NCBI GenBank assembly: GCA_049325575.1
Contig: JBMOLK010000209.1
Coordinates: forward strand, 1 to 57,271
Reading direction: 5' to 3'
Length of the DNA: 57,271 nt
Source: JBMOLK01 sp049325575
Lineage (GTDB): Bacteria > Bacillota > Clostridia > Acetivibrionales > Acetivibrionaceae
The notes under the pieces were generated by a model. It ran no database searches. It was not told the origin of the DNA and saw only the letters and a program-made list of their open reading frames with translations. Below are positions 34,223 to 42,867 of the stretch, piece after piece. How positions within the stretch are numbered: the stretch's first letter is position 1; every line of letters begins with the position of its first letter. Made by a program: the position numbers and the translations under genes.

Positions 34223-35323
34223 CTATTTATTCTGAATAATGATCCCATTTTCAATCAAATTTATCATAGATTTTGCATTAATTTTATCTACAATTGAGCT
34301 ATATTCATTGTTTAACTCCTTCAAAATCAGGAATTTATCTGATAGATACTGAAGCTCGCTTATATCACCATTATCATATTTATTCTTTAAAACATCTAAT
34401 TGGCGGTTCAAAACGCCTTTACGCTCCTGAGTTGTAGAATATGTAGTAAGGCTCTGTTTAAAAATATTATACTGTTGTTCCACATAGGTATCAATTTGCT
34501 GCCTTAAAACATTTCCATCTGCTTGAAGCTTAGAGCGTTCCGCCACTGCTGTTCCATATGAAGGATCGCTTTCACCGACACATGACTTTATGCTTGAGAT
34601 CAAGCTACTGTGAAATCCAATATAGGCATTAATTTGGAGCAATCCAATATTATTATCCTCACATTTCTTCCTGAGTGATGACAGGGAATATGTATCAGAA
34701 CCGTCAACCGTAGATGGAATACTAAACGAAGGATCAAATTGTACATCTCTAGTTTCGTTGAGCCTTGATTTCAGAGCATTTTTCCCCTCATCAATGCTTT
34801 GGCTAAGGCTTGTAATTTTATCCTGAACAATCCGTTTCCTGCTATTTAAATCATCAACAGTAAGCTGTGTTGAATTTCCTTGATTCAACTTCTCTTGCTC
34901 AACAGAAATCTGCTTGTTTAAAACCTCCAATTCGCTTTGAGCCAATGAAAGCTGTTTTATAGACAGGCACACATTATAATACTCAACTTGCAACTGGTAT
35001 TTTTCTGCCATCTGCTGCTGTTCTTTTTTCTTCGGATACTGGACTTTATCAAAATTTAATCGGTCAAGCTGGTTTTGAAACAAAGCAGTTTGTTTCCTGC
35101 TGTCATTAAATTGCTTAAGAGTATTGCTATACTGCGATTCAAGAACCTGCTGTTCGCTATCCACCACCTGTATATTCAAATTACTGTTATCAACATATCC
35201 CTTAAGGTCATCAAGGGATTTATTGGTATAGATTCTGCCAGCAGCATATACACCTGTAACTGCAATACCTAAAGTTATTAAAATAACAATTGAAACAAAA
35301 CGCTTATTTTTTACCACAATCAT
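34223..35323 (-). CDS. Membrane-anchored coiled-coil protein of the exporter operon (366 aa)
   Basis: One N-terminal membrane helix (about 9-30), then extracellular long coiled coils (about 45-180 and 250-345) broken by a Ser/Thr-rich loop. The pattern recalls TolC-like or adaptor helical hairpins but without a beta-barrel, as expected in a Gram-positive. It overlaps or abuts the HlyD gene and is co-transcribed with the PCAT exporter. It probably extends the export conduit across the cell wall or scaffolds the HlyD protein. Function inferred from position and shape. Confidence 0.6.
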   Translation of the reverse strand: MIVVKNKRFVSIVILITLGIAVTGVYAAGRIYTNKSLDDLKGYVDNSNLNIQVVDSEQQVLESQYSNTLKQFNDSRKQTALFQNQLDRLNFDKVQYPKKKEQQQMAEKYQLQVEYYNVCLSIKQLSLAQSELEVLNKQISVEQEKLNQGNSTQLTVDDLNSRKRIVQDKITSLSQSIDEGKNALKSRLNETRDVQFDPSFSIPSTVDGSDTYSLSSLRKKCEDNNIGLLQINAYIGFHSSLISSIKSCVGESDPSYGTAVAERSKLQADGNVLRQQIDTYVEQQYNIFKQSLTTYSTTQERKGVLNRQLDVLKNKYDNGDISELQYLSDKFLILKELNNEYSSIVDKINAKSMINLIENGIIIQNK

Positions 35324-35331
35324 CTGTCCTT

Positions 35332-36867
35332 TCAATCAATAAGATTTATCTTTTCAAGAAGCCACCACAGTATTTTCCGTGATTTGGTCACAACCTGTGC
35401 TTCACAAGCCATTCCAACCTTGATTTGGGATTTGACTCCTTTGTAGCTTTCAAGTTCAGTTTCTTCAACGGTAGCTTCCACCATATAGTAGCTTGATCCT
35501 GATTCCTTATCCACTCTGGCATCCGTACCAATCTTTTTCACTATACCTTCGACCTCACCGTATTCACGATAGGGAAGCGCAAGGAAATGGTATTTGATTC
35601 TTTGCCCTTCTTTAATGCTTGCAATATCCTTATTAGACACCATTAGTTGAATCTTGTATTCAGTGCTTGTATCCGGGACAATTGCTGCAATGTCAATTCC
35701 GTTTTGAAGCAAATCGCCTCTGTTGATTTCCGTATATAGGTTTACTATACCATCAATAGGAGAAGTTACAGTAGCTTCTTTCAAATTCAGTTCAAGGTTT
35801 TTCAATTCACTTTTAGCCTTGTCAAGGTTAGTCCTATTTGCTGACAGACCATCCTCAGTTTGCACAAGCGTATCAAGACGCAATTTTTCAAGTACCAGTT
35901 CTGTATTCTGACTCTTGCTACTGTATGCATCAAGGCTTGTCTTCCACTTTGCTATGGAAGCTGAAAGCTCTGCAATGCTTTGTTCAGATTGCTTGATTGA
36001 ATCCTGCAGGTTCATTACAAATTCATTTTTGAATTTATCCGTATCCAACTTTGCAAGATCCATTTGATTCTTTGCATCCTCCAGTTCCTTTCTTGCTACC
36101 CCGCCCGCGTCATAAAGCCTTTTAAGCCTTTCATATGTAACATTTTTTTGCTCATATAGTGAGTTCAATCGGGTTAGATTGAATGCAAAATCTTCATACC
36201 TTCTTTGATACTCTGTACTGCCTCTATCAAACAGGTTCTTATTCTTCTCTACTGAGGCAAGCAAAGTCTCCTGATTTTTCAAAACTTCCTTTGAGTTTTC
36301 CAGTTTGACCTCTGCCATTTTCTTTGAAACTTCAGCATCACCTTTTAGCTGTATAAGGTCAAGTTTGGAGTTATTCATCTGCTCTACATTTGTTTTCCTA
36401 TCTGTCATATATTTCTGAAAGCGGTTATAATAATCGATCTCATCAACATTGTCCGAATCAAAGAGATTTTTTTCTTCCTGTATGCTTTGCTTGAACTTTA
36501 AAAGATTCTTGTTTTCCTTTTCAAGCCTTGAAACTATCTTTGCTTTCTCATCCTTATCAAGCAAAATTCCATTGGTCTCGATGGTATAAAGTACATCACC
36601 CTTTTTGACCCGCATACCTTCTTCTATGTTAACCTTGTCTACTCGCCCAGCAACAGCATTCCTTATTGTACTTATCCTGTCCCCAGGTCTTACTGCACCG
36701 TTTGCCTTAACATAGTCTTCTATTTCACCGAAATATGACCAAATCAACGCTGCACAGATTATGGCAATGAGTATATATATAAACCACGTCATGAAAAAAT
36801 GGGGTTTTGCTTCTAGCATTTCCCTGCTGTCAGACATGTCCTTTATATCTTGTATGTAGGTCTTCAT
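35332..36867 (-). CDS. HlyD-family secretion adaptor (511 aa)
   Basis: An N-terminal cytosolic segment, one membrane helix (about 26-46), a lipoyl half-motif (VDKVNIEEGMRVKKGDVLYTI), coiled-coil arms (about 90-340), the second lipoyl half (ATVTSPIDGIVNLYTEINRGDLL) and a C-terminal beta domain. This is a standard membrane-fusion protein that couples a type-1-secretion-like ABC exporter to an outer duct. It overlaps the PCAT gene by 4 nt (ATGA). It likely works with the coiled-coil protein encoded next. Confidence 0.9.
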   Translation of the reverse strand: MKTYIQDIKDMSDSREMLEAKPHFFMTWFIYILIAIICAALIWSYFGEIEDYVKANGAVRPGDRISTIRNAVAGRVDKVNIEEGMRVKKGDVLYTIETNGILLDKDEKAKIVSRLEKENKNLLKFKQSIQEEKNLFDSDNVDEIDYYNRFQKYMTDRKTNVEQMNNSKLDLIQLKGDAEVSKKMAEVKLENSKEVLKNQETLLASVEKNKNLFDRGSTEYQRRYEDFAFNLTRLNSLYEQKNVTYERLKRLYDAGGVARKELEDAKNQMDLAKLDTDKFKNEFVMNLQDSIKQSEQSIAELSASIAKWKTSLDAYSSKSQNTELVLEKLRLDTLVQTEDGLSANRTNLDKAKSELKNLELNLKEATVTSPIDGIVNLYTEINRGDLLQNGIDIAAIVPDTSTEYKIQLMVSNKDIASIKEGQRIKYHFLALPYREYGEVEGIVKKIGTDARVDKESGSSYYMVEATVEETELESYKGVKSQIKVGMACEAQVVTKSRKILWWLLEKINLID

Positions 36868-39131
36868 TCCCCTTCACCTTCCTTTGCGGCTGCCGATTCA
36901 AATACTCCTCCGACAAAAGGAGCAAAGGGAATTGATGGAATAACAGGTTCCTTTTTTATTTCATTTGTCTCAGGTAACTGCTCTTTCCATAGATCATAGT
37001 ACAAACCCTTTTTCTGCATCAGTTCATGATGAGTTCCACTTTCCACAAATTCTCCCTTATCCATAACATAAATCTTATCGCACCTCATTATGGTAGAAAG
37101 TCTATGGGCAATTATAAGAGTAGTTATTCCATGTGTATGTTCGTTGATAGTCCTCTCTATGGCTTTTTCTGTAATTGAATCAAGGTTGCTTGTGGCCTCG
37201 TCCATTATTAGTATATCCGGCTTTTTAAGCAGTGCCCTCGTTATAGCCAGTCTTTGCTTCTGACCACCCGATAGATTAGAGCCGTTTTCCTCCAGCATGG
37301 TTTCATATCTTAACGGCATCTGGTTAATAAAATCATGTGCCTTTGCCATTTTTGCAGACTCAATAACAGTTTCCATATCCGGGTTTTCTATGCCTAGTGT
37401 AAGGTTCTCATATATTGTACCGCTGAAGAGGAAAATGTCCTGTGAAATATATGCAATGCGTTCACGCAGATAATTCATATTTATATCCTTGACATTGTAG
37501 CCGTTGATTAGGATTTCGCCTTTTTCCCATTTATACAGGTTCAATAGTAGCTTTACCAAGGTTGTTTTCCCGGAGCCGCTTTCACCAACAAATGCAATTT
37601 TTTCACCACTATTTATGTTAAGGTTAATATTTTTCAAGACTAACTGTCGGGTACCGTAACGAAAATCCAACTCTTTAAATTCTATCAATCCCTTAAGTGT
37701 GCTTGGTGATATTTTTTTGTCTTCATTTTCACTCTTTTCAAGTTCCAAATCCAATATTTCTCCCAATCTATCAGAAGCAACAATAGCTGTCTGCATCATA
37801 GGCTGAAGGTTAATCAGATTTTTTATAGGATCGAGGAAATATGCTAGTAATGCATTAAAAGCCAACAGCTGTCCAACTGACATATCACCCTTTATAACGC
37901 TGTATGCGCCTACCCAAAGGATTACAATTCCTCCTACTGAAGCAACAAATCCTGTAAGGGAATTCTCAAGATTGTTTATCCACCCACCTTTGAAAATGCT
38001 CTTCAAAAGCTTTACAAACTTTTTCTCGGTTTCAATGTTTGCCTTGCGTTCGGCATTAAAGGTTTTAACAGTTTCAATACCATTTAAAGACTCAACCAAA
38101 TATGATGTAAGCTGTGCATTGTTTTCCATCTGCACCCGGTTAATATCTCTTATCGGCTTATTAAAAGAAAAAACAATGATTGCATAGGCTATAACCATAA
38201 TGAAGGCAATGGCAAATAAAAACGAGCTTTGAGAATAGAGTATTATTCCACCCGCTATTGCCATTATGGTATCAATCATTATTGTAAGTGTTGCTCCGGA
38301 TATGGCTTCTCTCACCTTTGATGCGTCCATAAATCTCGATATAATTTCACCAACTTTTCGAGTTCCAAAGAAATTCATGGGTAGTTGAAGAACATGGTTG
38401 TAATAGCCAAGGATTAAGGATATGTCCAGCTTCTGGCTTAAGTATAGAAGCAAGTGTGATCGAAACGCATTTAACAGAAGTTTGAAAATGCTTAAAAGGA
38501 TGATTCCCACCGAAACAATATGCAATGTTTTCATTAAATTATTCGGCAGAATATCATCCATCATGAATTTGAAATAGAAAGAACCTACTATCCCTAAAAT
38601 AGTATAGATGAGGGATGCTAGAAATATATTGATAATCAGCTTCTTCTGAGGAACTAATAACCCGAAGAAGCGTGTGAATATTCCCTTTGTTTCATTTCCT
38701 TTTTTAAATTGTGCTGATGGCACAAGAAAGATAAGCACCCCTGTCCAGACTTTGAAAAATTCCTCTGGAGTGTACTTGACAATTCCCTTTCCAGGATCAG
38801 CAATTATCACTTGTTTCTTCGTTATTTTATGGATTACAACATAATGAAGTAAGCTTCCATCAACCACTATATGGGCAATTGCAGGAAGCGGAAATTCAGA
38901 AAAAAAAGCCTCCTGATTGCCACGGACGGCTTTTGCTGTAAATCCCAATTTTTCTGCTGCTATTATTAAGCCATAAGCATTAGTTCCTTGTTTATCAGTC
39001 CCCGCTACCTCACGGATTTTTGTAATTGGAATTTTTAAACCATATTGTTTGCTAATAGTAGCAAGACATGCTGCACCACAATCCGTTATATCATACTGCT
39101 TAATGCAATAATATTTTTTAATAACTGACAT
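36864..39131 (-). CDS. Peptidase-containing ABC transporter (PCAT), C39 type
   Basis: The 755-aa protein combines an N-terminal C39 peptidase (Cys18 in DCGAAC, His96 in LHYVV, Asp112 in ADPGKG), a six-helix ABC membrane domain (about 165-450) and a nucleotide-binding domain with Walker A GESGSGKT (about 518), LSGGQ (about 622) and Walker B ILIMDE. PCATs cut leader peptides after a double glycine and export the mature peptide. Two double-glycine peptides are encoded upstream (40367-40600 and 40617-40826), their likely substrates. The C-terminus has a Pro- and Glu-rich extension after the ABC domain. The start at 39131 is chosen over 39143 because the C39 fold begins there. Confidence 0.93.
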   Translation of the reverse strand: MSVIKKYYCIKQYDITDCGAACLATISKQYGLKIPITKIREVAGTDKQGTNAYGLIIAAEKLGFTAKAVRGNQEAFFSEFPLPAIAHIVVDGSLLHYVVIHKITKKQVIIADPGKGIVKYTPEEFFKVWTGVLIFLVPSAQFKKGNETKGIFTRFFGLLVPQKKLIINIFLASLIYTILGIVGSFYFKFMMDDILPNNLMKTLHIVSVGIILLSIFKLLLNAFRSHLLLYLSQKLDISLILGYYNHVLQLPMNFFGTRKVGEIISRFMDASKVREAISGATLTIMIDTIMAIAGGIILYSQSSFLFAIAFIMVIAYAIIVFSFNKPIRDINRVQMENNAQLTSYLVESLNGIETVKTFNAERKANIETEKKFVKLLKSIFKGGWINNLENSLTGFVASVGGIVILWVGAYSVIKGDMSVGQLLAFNALLAYFLDPIKNLINLQPMMQTAIVASDRLGEILDLELEKSENEDKKISPSTLKGLIEFKELDFRYGTRQLVLKNINLNINSGEKIAFVGESGSGKTTLVKLLLNLYKWEKGEILINGYNVKDINMNYLRERIAYISQDIFLFSGTIYENLTLGIENPDMETVIESAKMAKAHDFINQMPLRYETMLEENGSNLSGGQKQRLAITRALLKKPDILIMDEATSNLDSITEKAIERTINEHTHGITTLIIAHRLSTIMRCDKIYVMDKGEFVESGTHHELMQKKGLYYDLWKEQLPETNEIKKEPVIPSIPFAPFVGGVFESAAAKEGEGE

Positions 39132-39199
39132 TCTGTCCCTCACAAAGATATCATTAATATCATTTATAATTTTATAATAATTTTATAATTTTATTTGTT

Positions 39200-39352
39200 T
39201 CAAAAATTGTTCTTGTTAAGATACTCTCTAATAAAGGCATCTTTTCCCTTTGCCTTACCAATTTTAGCGACATATTTCCTTACGTTAATATATAATAATG
39301 TAATAAATATACAACTCACAAAAAGTATCATAGTAGCCGTTATTAAATCCAT
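39200..39352 (-). CDS. Leaderless peptide-like membrane protein (50 aa)
   Basis: A frame from ATG 39352 to TGA 39200, with GGAG 9 nt upstream, encodes a membrane helix (MILFVSCIFITLLYI) followed by VRKYVAKIGKAKGKDAFIREYL. That tail closely matches the tail of the Gly-Gly precursor at 40617 (IRKYVADEGKAAGQDAFRKDYL), but no double-glycine leader is present. It may be the dedicated immunity protein, mimicking the exported peptide, or a leaderless peptide. It sits between the exporter and protease genes. Confidence 0.75.
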   Translation of the reverse strand: MDLITATMILFVSCIFITLLYINVRKYVAKIGKAKGKDAFIREYLNKNNF

Positions 39353-39432
39353 AAAATACTCCAATTCCAAACAATATTTTCAAATATTTCTAAAACACAC
39401 ACTTATTGGTATATTTCTATGATTACTGACTA

Positions 39433-40230
39433 TTATTTTTCTATTTGTTGTTCCTGTTTAAATTTTTCTCTTCCGGCTTCTTTTGCATAATTTGCTACTA
39501 GCGTCCGAACCCCTAAATATAATAGCAATAGAAAAACCATCATACAACAAAAAGATACAACTGCAACTTGAAGAACTTTTGTTTTAGAAGAGTTTTCTGA
39601 AGTATTCTTTATTTGTTCTTTATTTTCTTCACGAATCTCCTTTGAAAATAAAGGTTTAAAAACTTCCTTAAAATTTACTTGTTCTTCTATTAAATAGAAT
39701 CCTGCATCATTAGGACAATCGATAATCTTTGATTTTTTCGGTAATCTCAGAATCTCCATTGCCATTACAATATCCCCAATACTAAACACAAATGCCAAAG
39801 AAACAAATAAAACAGCATCTAATCGTCCCATGTTCAACACAAAAAAAGCTGGGATAACACTAGTTATTAATAATGGGAAAATAGCAACTATAAAATAAGC
39901 ATTTTTATTTACTGGAACATCACATGTGCAATATGCAATAATTTTCTTGATATTATATCCATACTTAATACTCCTTATTGGAACCTTTCCAAAAAACGCA
40001 AAAGCAAACCCATGCAACAGTTCATGTACAAACAATAATAGTATTAATAAGACAAAAAACACCCATCCGATATCATAATTAATATTTCCATCATTTATAT
40101 AAAACGATATGAAAAATAACGGTATAAAAACCACAAAAAACAATCCAATAACTAATATGTTTAAAAGCTTGATATTGAATAAAAACAGTCTCTTACTAAT
40201 TTTACTCACCGCCCAAATTAAAATATACAC
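39433..40230 (-). CDS. DUF3267-type membrane metalloprotease (265 aa)
   Basis: Several membrane helices (about 1-45, 55-80, 110-165 and 225-240) surround HELLH (residues 69-73), the zinc-binding motif of site-2-like/zincin peptidases, with an FSIGD segment as a candidate third ligand (Asp about 162). The final 25 residues, after the last helix, read VRTLVANYAKEAGREKF and resemble the tails of the 39200 and 40617 peptides. It lies between the peptide genes and the exporter, so it may process the peptides in the membrane or take part in immunity. Confidence 0.72.
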   Translation of the reverse strand: MYILIWAVSKISKRLFLFNIKLLNILVIGLFFVVFIPLFFISFYINDGNINYDIGWVFFVLLILLLFVHELLHGFAFAFFGKVPIRSIKYGYNIKKIIAYCTCDVPVNKNAYFIVAIFPLLITSVIPAFFVLNMGRLDAVLFVSLAFVFSIGDIVMAMEILRLPKKSKIIDCPNDAGFYLIEEQVNFKEVFKPLFSKEIREENKEQIKNTSENSSKTKVLQVAVVSFCCMMVFLLLLYLGVRTLVANYAKEAGREKFKQEQQIEK

Positions 40231-40366
40231 TACACTATATTTTCAACTTTTTTTAATACATAAATAATCAGATAACAGGATAGGCATGGACGGGCATAAA
40301 AATTTTATTTATGCCTGTCTATGCCATTTCTTAATTTAGAGAACATTAAACGTTCATCCTAACAAA

Positions 40367-40600
40367 TTATTTTGTTCTGTACTTGTATTCTTCTTCTCTG
40401 TATCCTCTTTCATAGTTTGTGTTATAAACACTTTTTAAGTCTCTGTAAACTACAGGTGTTGCAACTGCTCCAACTATTGCTACTGCTGCAAGAGCAATAG
40501 CAAACCCAACTATGATTACTCCACCATTAATAGATTGGGTCTCTTCACGATCCAAAACATTAAACCCTGGATTTTTAATTGCTAAAACACTCGAATTCAT
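40367..40600 (-). CDS. Gly-Gly leader peptide precursor 2 (77 aa)
   Basis: A 27-residue leader ends in SINGG, preceded by the LDREET pattern seen in leaders cut by C39 peptidases. The predicted mature peptide of 50 residues starts with a long hydrophobic stretch (VIIVGFAIALAAVAIVGAVA) and ends in a Tyr- and charge-rich tail (YRDLK, ERGYREEEYKY). AAAAGGAG precedes the ATG. It is probably exported by the PCAT as a bacteriocin-like or signalling peptide, perhaps as the second component with the upstream precursor. Confidence 0.8.
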   Translation of the reverse strand: MNSSVLAIKNPGFNVLDREETQSINGGVIIVGFAIALAAVAIVGAVATPVVYRDLKSVYNTNYERGYREEEYKYRTK

Positions 40601-40616
40601 ATTTATTTATCTCCTT

Positions 40617-40826
40617 TTATTTTATTTTTCCATCAAGATAGTCTTTTCTAAAAGCATCTTGACCTGCAGCCTTGCCTTCATCAGCAACATATTTCCTGAT
40701 CCCTATATATCCACCGCCACCAACTACAGCAACTGCTAAGGCTATTATGGGCAGAAAAGCTATGCCGCCATTGCATTCCATAACTTCATTTGAAGTTAAT
40801 TCCTGAAAAGATTTTGAATATATCAT
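40617..40826 (-). CDS. Gly-Gly leader peptide precursor 1 (69 aa)
   Basis: The 21-residue leader has FQELTSNEVMECNGG, the classical double-glycine leader layout (F-x-x-L-x2-x-E-hydrophobic...GG). The mature 48-residue peptide has a hydrophobic helix (about 24-43) and the tail GIRKYVADEGKAAGQDAFRKDYL. That tail recurs in the 50-aa protein at 39200 and, in weaker form, at the end of the metalloprotease. GGAGG lies upstream of the ATG. It resembles two-peptide class II bacteriocin or pheromone precursors. Confidence 0.85.
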   Translation of the reverse strand: MIYSKSFQELTSNEVMECNGGIAFLPIIALAVAVVGGGGYIGIRKYVADEGKAAGQDAFRKDYLDGKIK

Positions 40827-40942
40827 TGCTCTGACCTCCTATACATTTTTTCCCCCACACTTTCACATAAACCATAATAGTCGACATCTTAAGGTTATGA
40901 TTAACTATGGAGTTTATATCAAATCTGCATTGCAGAACGATA

Positions 40943-41410
40943 TCATAATATATTTTCACTTACCCCTATATATACATCGATAATAAAATCTTCTAAGTTC
41001 ATCGTTGGAGTCACTTCTTGCATCATTACATTGTATCCTGGAGTAATCTGACGCATATTATTCTTCATAATAAAATCTGTCATCTCATTATAAACATCCT
41101 GTAATAATGCAGGATTGCCTTCATGCCTTGCATATACAGCATTAACAATTCTAAATATTGGCTTAAGCTGATATTCTGTCAAATTACTTATACTTCTATC
41201 GATTGAAATTAATATTTCAAAATCAATTATGCCATTATAGTCAATGGAATGTGTGGTTGTTACTATTGGAGAAGTTTTTTTAACTCCATTCAATTGCATG
41301 AACCTTTCAATATTTATAAATTCATTATTAATTTCTTCTTGTTTCAACTTCTTTCTTAATGATATAACATTTTCCAAATACAGTTCTTTCCCAATTTCTA
41401 TTACTGCCAT
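40943..41410 (-). CDS. Effector-binding/DUF5085-like hypothetical protein (155 aa)
   Basis: A soluble alpha/beta protein. Strand pairs near TTTHSIDYNGIIDFEILISID and MMQEVTPTMNLEDFIIDVYIGV recall GyrI-like ligand-binding domains or DUF5085 proteins that accompany secreted toxin clusters; I cannot decide between them. AGAAAGGTGG precedes the ATG. It is the first gene of the leftward peptide cluster and is divergent from an XRE gene. Possibly an export chaperone or sensor. Confidence 0.5.
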   Translation of the reverse strand: MAVIEIGKELYLENVISLRKKLKQEEINNEFINIERFMQLNGVKKTSPIVTTTHSIDYNGIIDFEILISIDRSISNLTEYQLKPIFRIVNAVYARHEGNPALLQDVYNEMTDFIMKNNMRQITPGYNVMMQEVTPTMNLEDFIIDVYIGVSENIL

Positions 41411-41609
41411 TTATATATTTTCCACCTTTCTCTCATGTGGACAAGAATATTCTTTTTTCCAATTTTAGCATATATTCAAAAAGAACACAACATAATTTTT
41501 GTTTCTTTCTAGTTCCATAGGAACATTTAATTAATATTTTTTTCTTTTAGATATTTCAAATTCTCCTATATAAGCATTTAAAGTATTTGTATAGGAGTTG
41601 ATAATTGCC
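41411..41609. promoter_or_regulatory. Divergent promoter region of the peptide cluster
   Basis: This AT-rich region between divergent genes contains the palindrome GTTCC-ATA-GGAAC near 41513-41525, a likely operator. It also has CTCCTATA (41563-41570) and TATAGGAG (41590-41597), an inverted repeat whose right arm contains the ribosome site of the XRE gene. In the RNA this hairpin would hide the ribosome site. Confidence 0.5.
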
Positions 41610-41948
41610 ATGGATTACAGAAAACTAGGTCAGCGTATTCGTGAAACGCGGATTTCAAATAAATATACACAAGAAAAACTTGCAGAACTATGTGAAATAT
41701 CACCAACATTTTTAAGTGCTATTGAAAGAGGAAACAAAAAATTAAGTGTCGAAACCCTTGTCAGAATATCTTCTGCACTCGAAATCAGTGTCGATAGGTT
41801 ATTAATTGACTCTATCAATTATAATGTAGAAGATAACATACAAGACATGGTCAATCTCTCGAAAATGCTTTCCACAAGTGAACTCAAAATGGCTACCGAA
41901 CTTTTGTCATTGTTTATTAAATATCACGTTAATGGTATAAAGGAATGA
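41610..41948 (+). CDS. XRE-family regulator of the peptide cluster (112 aa)
   Basis: An N-terminal Cro/CI helix-turn-helix (LGQRIRETRIS, YTQEKLAELCEISPTFLSAIERG, ISSALEISVDRLL) and a helical C-terminal part (MVNLSKMLSTSELKMATELL) for dimerisation or ligand response. AGGAG is 12 nt before the ATG at 41610; a TTG at 41598 is 0-1 nt from it, too close. It faces away from the peptide operon and shares its promoter region, so it probably controls peptide production. Confidence 0.82.
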   Translation: MDYRKLGQRIRETRISNKYTQEKLAELCEISPTFLSAIERGNKKLSVETLVRISSALEISVDRLLIDSINYNVEDNIQDMVNLSKMLSTSELKMATELLSLFIKYHVNGIKE

Positions 41949-42041
41949 CATTCCTTTACTTTTTAAACTCTTGTATTTGTCAAGGTGCAGGTATACTTTT
42001 CATACTTTTCAAGCTAGGAATTCATGTTGCTTTTTTGTTAT

Positions 42042-42188
42042 TCATCTTCCCTTAAGCATTCTCTTTAACCAGTCTGCACACTTTTTATCACATCCGTTTC
42101 TATCACAGATATATGCTACAAGTGCCAAGATGCCCATTACCCCAATAAAAATCAAATTGCTTTTCAAATCATAAAAATCCCAAACCAT
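42042..42188 (-). CDS. Small membrane protein (48 aa)
   Basis: A frame from ATG 42188 to TGA 42042 encodes a membrane helix (LIFIGVMGILALVAYI) followed by CDRNGCDKKC and a basic end. The ribosome site is weak (GGGG 10 nt upstream). The regular hydrophobic/charged layout and cysteine spacing argue for a real gene. It lies between the two XRE genes and is oriented opposite to both. Function unknown; possibly an immunity-type peptide. Confidence 0.4.
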   Translation of the reverse strand: MVWDFYDLKSNLIFIGVMGILALVAYICDRNGCDKKCADWLKRMLKGR

Positions 42189-42349
42189 TTAATTATGCCC
42201 CGAATCTTTAATTACATATTCCAAACACTTCCAATTTTAAATATAACACGATTGGTAAGGCATGTCAATTCCTATAGTTCATAATTTTACTTCTCAAAGG
42301 TCATTTCCTTTTTAGCATTGCCCATATTTAATAAAATGTGGGTGATTAT

Positions 42350-42670
42350 ATGAATTTAAAAGAAGTTTTAGGGCAAAACATAAAAGAAGAAAGATTAAAA
42401 AAAGGATGGTCTGTGGAAAAATTAGCCGAAAAGCTTGAGGTTTCATCTAGGTTTTTAAGTGCAATTGAAAGAGGTGATAAGACATTTAGTATTGAAAATT
42501 TTTATAAAACTGCTGGCATATTTGAAGTACCAATGGATTATTTGTTAAGAACTTCAAATGATCAAGAGCGTTGGGATTCTTCAGTGATGCATTTAATTAA
42601 GGACTTTTCAGAAGAAGACTTTGGTAGGGTAATTGAAATATTAAAAATATTAAAGAACTTTAAGTCTTGA
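42350..42670 (+). CDS. XRE-family regulator, intact copy (106 aa)
   Basis: The Cro/CI helix-turn-helix has KEERLKKGWSVEKLAEKLEV and SRFLSAIERGDKTF. The C-terminal half (FEVPMDYLLR...DQERWDSSVMHLIKDF) is an element-specific extension of about 45 residues. The ATG at 42350 follows GGGTGAT; a GTG at 42338 is possible. It is the intact version of the pseudogene at 10465, with Trp20 where that copy has TAG. Probably the element's own regulator. Confidence 0.85.
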   Translation: MNLKEVLGQNIKEERLKKGWSVEKLAEKLEVSSRFLSAIERGDKTFSIENFYKTAGIFEVPMDYLLRTSNDQERWDSSVMHLIKDFSEEDFGRVIEILKILKNFKS

Positions 42671-42700
42671 AAAAGTAATTTCCTAAACCGCCAAAAAGTA

Positions 42701-42744
42701 CGCACCCTCTTATGTCAAAAATCTAATAGAAAGGGTGCGTTTTT
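42701..42744 (+). terminator. Rho-independent terminator after the XRE gene
   Basis: CGCACCCT (42701-42708) pairs with AGGGTGCG (42732-42739), followed by TTTTT. Compensating changes relative to copy A (G-C for A-T at the stem base) show that the pairing is maintained. Confidence 0.85.
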
Positions 42745-42840
42745 GCCACTTATTGACATCAGTTTCAGCTATTTTTGATTTACTTCTTACACAATTTTAC
42801 CCCATAAATGCCGAAAAACCCTTGCAATAAGGGTTTTCGA

Positions 42841-42867
42841 TTGTATCAAAATCAGAGTCTTTATTTG
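42841..42867. other. Left half-site at the 3.15-kb insertion border
   Basis: TTGTATCAAAATCAGAG (42841-42857) is the left arm of the 52-bp site, followed by TCTTTATTTG, after which foreign sequence begins. Together with the right half at 46018-46047 it reconstitutes the site seen whole at 10967-11018. Confidence 0.5.

Larger units (their letters stand above)
42258..42865. repeat. XRE-locus repeat, copy B (cf. 10375-10992)
   Basis: Spacer, regulator gene, terminator and left half of the inverted-repeat site are colinear with copy A. The similarity stops at TTTG (42864-42867), exactly where copy A has the centre of its palindromic site. It resumes at TTTG 46018-46021. Confidence 0.75.

Noticed and set aside
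39195..39422. A plus-strand 75-aa protein
   Set aside because: It is antisense to the 50-aa peptide-like gene, which has a ribosome site and a tail shared with its neighbours.
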